A stretch of 6,114 bases of DNA from Adhaeribacter sp. (GTDB lineage Bacteria > Bacteroidota > Bacteroidia > Cytophagales > Hymenobacteraceae). The notes below the pieces were generated by a model, which was given only the letters and a program-made list of their open reading frames with translations, was not told where the DNA came from and did not search any database. The DNA lies in NCBI GenBank assembly GCA_028288395.1, contig JAQBNV010000065.1:1-6114 (forward strand), in the 5' to 3' direction. Positions 4,349 to 6,114 of the stretch are shown here, piece by piece. Numbering within the stretch: the first letter of the stretch is position 1; the number at the start of each line of letters is the position of its first letter. A program made the translations under genes and the position numbers.

Positions 4349-6114
4349 ATGACAAATAAGCGAGTAGTAGTAAATCGGGGGCGGGCTTTGTACGAAACAA
4401 ATGTAAATATTGCCACTCCCGGTTCCTGGCCTACGCCCGATAAAGAGGAGCAACCCGAACTGCCGCAACGGGTAATAACAAACGAATCAGCCACCGCTCT
4501 GATTTCTAATACCATTCCAAATAATATTATCCTAAATAATGCCGAAGCGAACAATGCTGCCCAGACAGGCAAAACCTTTCCGGCTATTTTAAAAGTAAGA
4601 CAACCGGAACCCGCACCCACGGCCCCCGGAAAACCCTTTACGCCGCCCACGCCCCAAACCACCGGAATCAACACCCCCGAAATTGCCGAATGGACCCGTA
4701 CCGCGGGGCCGGACGAGTCGATTGTGCTGACGGGAATAAATTTTACCAAAGCTACCCGGTTTGTGGTTTACGCCTCCGACGGGATAAAGGAAGCTGTTAT
4801 CCAACGTCTATTTCCGGACCGGGCTATTATTACCCTTCCTAAAGATTTGCCAAAATGGTCGATGTACCTGGTGTGGCCGGTTAATGCGGCTGGTTACGGT
4901 TATCCGGTGGCTATAAACAAAACAGAAGCCTGGTGGGTAGGTCCTGATAAAGCCAGCCGCGGCCAAACGATATCGGTGTACGGGAACAATTTAGCCCAGA
5001 ACAACGGGCGGGGAGCTCTTGCTTCCTATGTCTATCTCACTTCAGCGGCCGGCAAAGGGCACTGGGCCACGGTTAAAGAGGTAAATCCTTACAAAGTAGA
5101 TTTTATAATACCGGCCGTTTTAAGCAACGGCGAATACGAAGTATGGGTCTTTAACGGGCAAGGTGGTAATTCTGGCTGGTCGGCGCCGGTGGCACTTACC
5201 GTGGCCGATGGGGTAAAGTTTACGGGTAAGGAATTTAACGTACAGGATTATGGCGCTTTGCCCGGTGCCTCCCCCGAAAGTAATACCGCCGCTATCCGGA
5301 AAGCAATTGCTGCTGCCCAAAGCGCCGTGGGAGCCACTGTGGTTTTCCCGGCCGGCACGTATGCCATAAGCGACTATTTGCCAGCCACCACTCATACCAG
5401 GTGGCGCGGCGCCGGTCCGAATAAAACATTTATTAAATGTGCGGCCAGCTTTTCTAAATCGGCGCAAGGGTTACTATCGGGTGCTGTAAAAAACTTCCAG
5501 GTGAGTAACCTCACCTTCGATACAAACAAAAATTTTAGGGGAGCTATGGATAAACCGGTTTTTATGCGGCATAGCACCGATGTAAAATTTGATAATGTGC
5601 GCTTTTCTTGCCAAGGGTATGACCTGATGGATTTGCACAGTTGCCGCTATATTTTCTTTAATAAATGTGTGTTTATTGGCAAAGCCTCGTTTCTGGGCAA
5701 CGGGTCGCAGTTATTTTTTGAAAGCAACGACTTCCGGTTAACGAACGATACCGATATGGCTTTGCATACCTGGGGCGGCGTGGGCATTAGTTTAACCCGC
5801 AATACCTGCCGGGATTTAGATAATCGGGATTTAGATAATGGGGCTGGTTGGGGTAAAGGACGTTTTTTCACGGGGAACGGCATTTGGGGAAGTTGCCGAA
5901 ATACCTACCTGGGCCACAATACTACCACCGACTTAACAGTAAGGCCGCAGCATAACCCCATTCGCCACGGCGAAGATCCGGACCAAAACTCTGGCGAGCA
6001 ATTTCTGTGGGAAGGCGGGGAAGGTAAATGGGCGGGGTATGCCAAAGCCGCGACAGAAGATACGGTTACGATTGCAAATTATAAAAATAAAACCCCAGAC
6101 GCCCAGTACGCCAT
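4349..6114 (+). CDS. IPT/TIG-like and pectate-lyase-3-type right-handed beta-helix protein, 3' partial
   Basis: The reading frame is open from ATG 4349 to the window end (588 residues plus two bases) with no stop. Residues 1-20 are basic then polar and include no hydrophobic core, so no Sec signal peptide is visible. Residues about 20-110 are rich in P, N, T and Q and are probably disordered. Residues about 111-190 (beginning EIAEWTRTAGPDESIVLTGINF) and 192-286 (beginning AWWVGPDKASRGQTISVYGNNL) look like two IPT/TIG-type beta-sandwiches. From 296 the segment FNVQDYGALPGASPESNTAAI with VVFPAGTYAIS (331-341) is the entry motif of the Pectate_lyase_3 / GH28- and GH55-related right-handed beta-helix. 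Short strand repeats with N, G, F and T follow (NLTFDTNKN, VKFDNVRF, NKCVFIG, LFFESNDF, ISLTRNTC). The end of the helix and any catalytic residues or C-terminal sorting domain are outside the window. It may act on a polysaccharide or be a structural or adhesive protein. The TAA at 4328-4330 limits how far upstream the start can be. Confidence 0.87.
   Translation, partial: MTNKRVVVNRGRALYETNVNIATPGSWPTPDKEEQPELPQRVITNESATALISNTIPNNIILNNAEANNAAQTGKTFPAILKVRQPEPAPTAPGKPFTPPTPQTTGINTPEIAEWTRTAGPDESIVLTGINFTKATRFVVYASDGIKEAVIQRLFPDRAIITLPKDLPKWSMYLVWPVNAAGYGYPVAINKTEAWWVGPDKASRGQTISVYGNNLAQNNGRGALASYVYLTSAAGKGHWATVKEVNPYKVDFIIPAVLSNGEYEVWVFNGQGGNSGWSAPVALTVADGVKFTGKEFNVQDYGALPGASPESNTAAIRKAIAAAQSAVGATVVFPAGTYAISDYLPATTHTRWRGAGPNKTFIKCAASFSKSAQGLLSGAVKNFQVSNLTFDTNKNFRGAMDKPVFMRHSTDVKFDNVRFSCQGYDLMDLHSCRYIFFNKCVFIGKASFLGNGSQLFFESNDFRLTNDTDMALHTWGGVGISLTRNTCRDLDNRDLDNGAGWGKGRFFTGNGIWGSCRNTYLGHNTTTDLTVRPQHNPIRHGEDPDQNSGEQFLWEGGEGKWAGYAKAATEDTVTIANYKNKTPDAQYA
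5810..5839 (+). repeat. Perfect 15-bp tandem duplication inside the beta-helix gene
   Basis: CGGGATTTAGATAAT occurs twice with no gap (5810-5824 and 5825-5839). The unit is five codons long and in frame, giving RDLDN twice at residues 488-497 of the beta-helix protein. Identity of all 15 bases, including synonymous positions, points to a recent duplication rather than conserved protein repetition. Confidence 0.9.

Noticed and set aside
4327..4749. Leftward open frame of 140 codons opposite the start of the beta-helix gene
   Set aside because: The forward frame is open for 588 codons with coherent domains; the reverse product is a low-complexity G/V/A-rich translation of proline- and threonine-rich codons and is not credible as a gene.
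5120..5883. Several leftward open frames of 61-115 codons in the beta-helix region
   Set aside because: All are opposite the coherent beta-helix reading frame and show no domain or start signal of their own.

Overview
The window looks like chromosomal DNA from a member of the Bacteroidota, most likely the Cytophagales (a Hymenobacteraceae-type genome such as Adhaeribacter would fit). This is inferred from the moderate GC in genes against very AT-rich gaps, the scarcity of Shine-Dalgarno sites, a bacterial geranylgeranylglyceryl-phosphate-synthase-like protein of the kind found in Bacteroidota, and the styles of the regulator and the large beta-helix protein. No database search was possible, so the genus is only a suggestion.

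Layout: (1) Positions 1-893 (+) hold the 3' part of an AraC-type regulator whose start lies before the window. A strong intrinsic terminator follows at 914-945. (2) Positions 946-1129 are AT-rich and non-coding. They separate the convergent regulator and the leftward operon. (3) Positions 1130-2851 (-) hold a tightly packed three-gene operon. It is transcribed in the order holin-like membrane protein, membrane-anchored hypothetical protein, GGGP-synthase-family enzyme. The genes overlap by 4 and about 11 bases. (4) Positions 2852-3045 are an AT-rich divergent promoter region containing an inverted repeat. (5) Positions 3046-4170 (+) encode a membrane-anchored J-domain protein with a TPR tail, apparently starting at TTG. 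(6) Positions 4171-4348 are non-coding, with a weak hairpin and a candidate Bacteroidota-type promoter. (7) From 4349 to beyond the window end (+) runs a large open reading frame: a disordered N-terminus, two IPT/TIG-like beta-sandwich regions, then a pectate-lyase-3-type right-handed beta-helix. It has no visible signal peptide.

The three leftward genes share a membrane theme: two small integral membrane proteins and an enzyme that makes a glycerol-1-phosphate-based prenyl ether lipid precursor. Their overlaps imply coordinated translation. The J-domain/TPR protein, divergently transcribed next to them, is also membrane-anchored. The beta-helix protein is probably carbohydrate-directed or an extracellular/structural protein, and nothing ties it to the other genes. 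I see no RNA genes, CRISPR arrays, insertion sequences or integration sites. The window does not show a clearly new multi-gene system. The points most worth checking are the export route of the signal-less beta-helix protein and the membrane operon fused by overlaps to the lipid enzyme.
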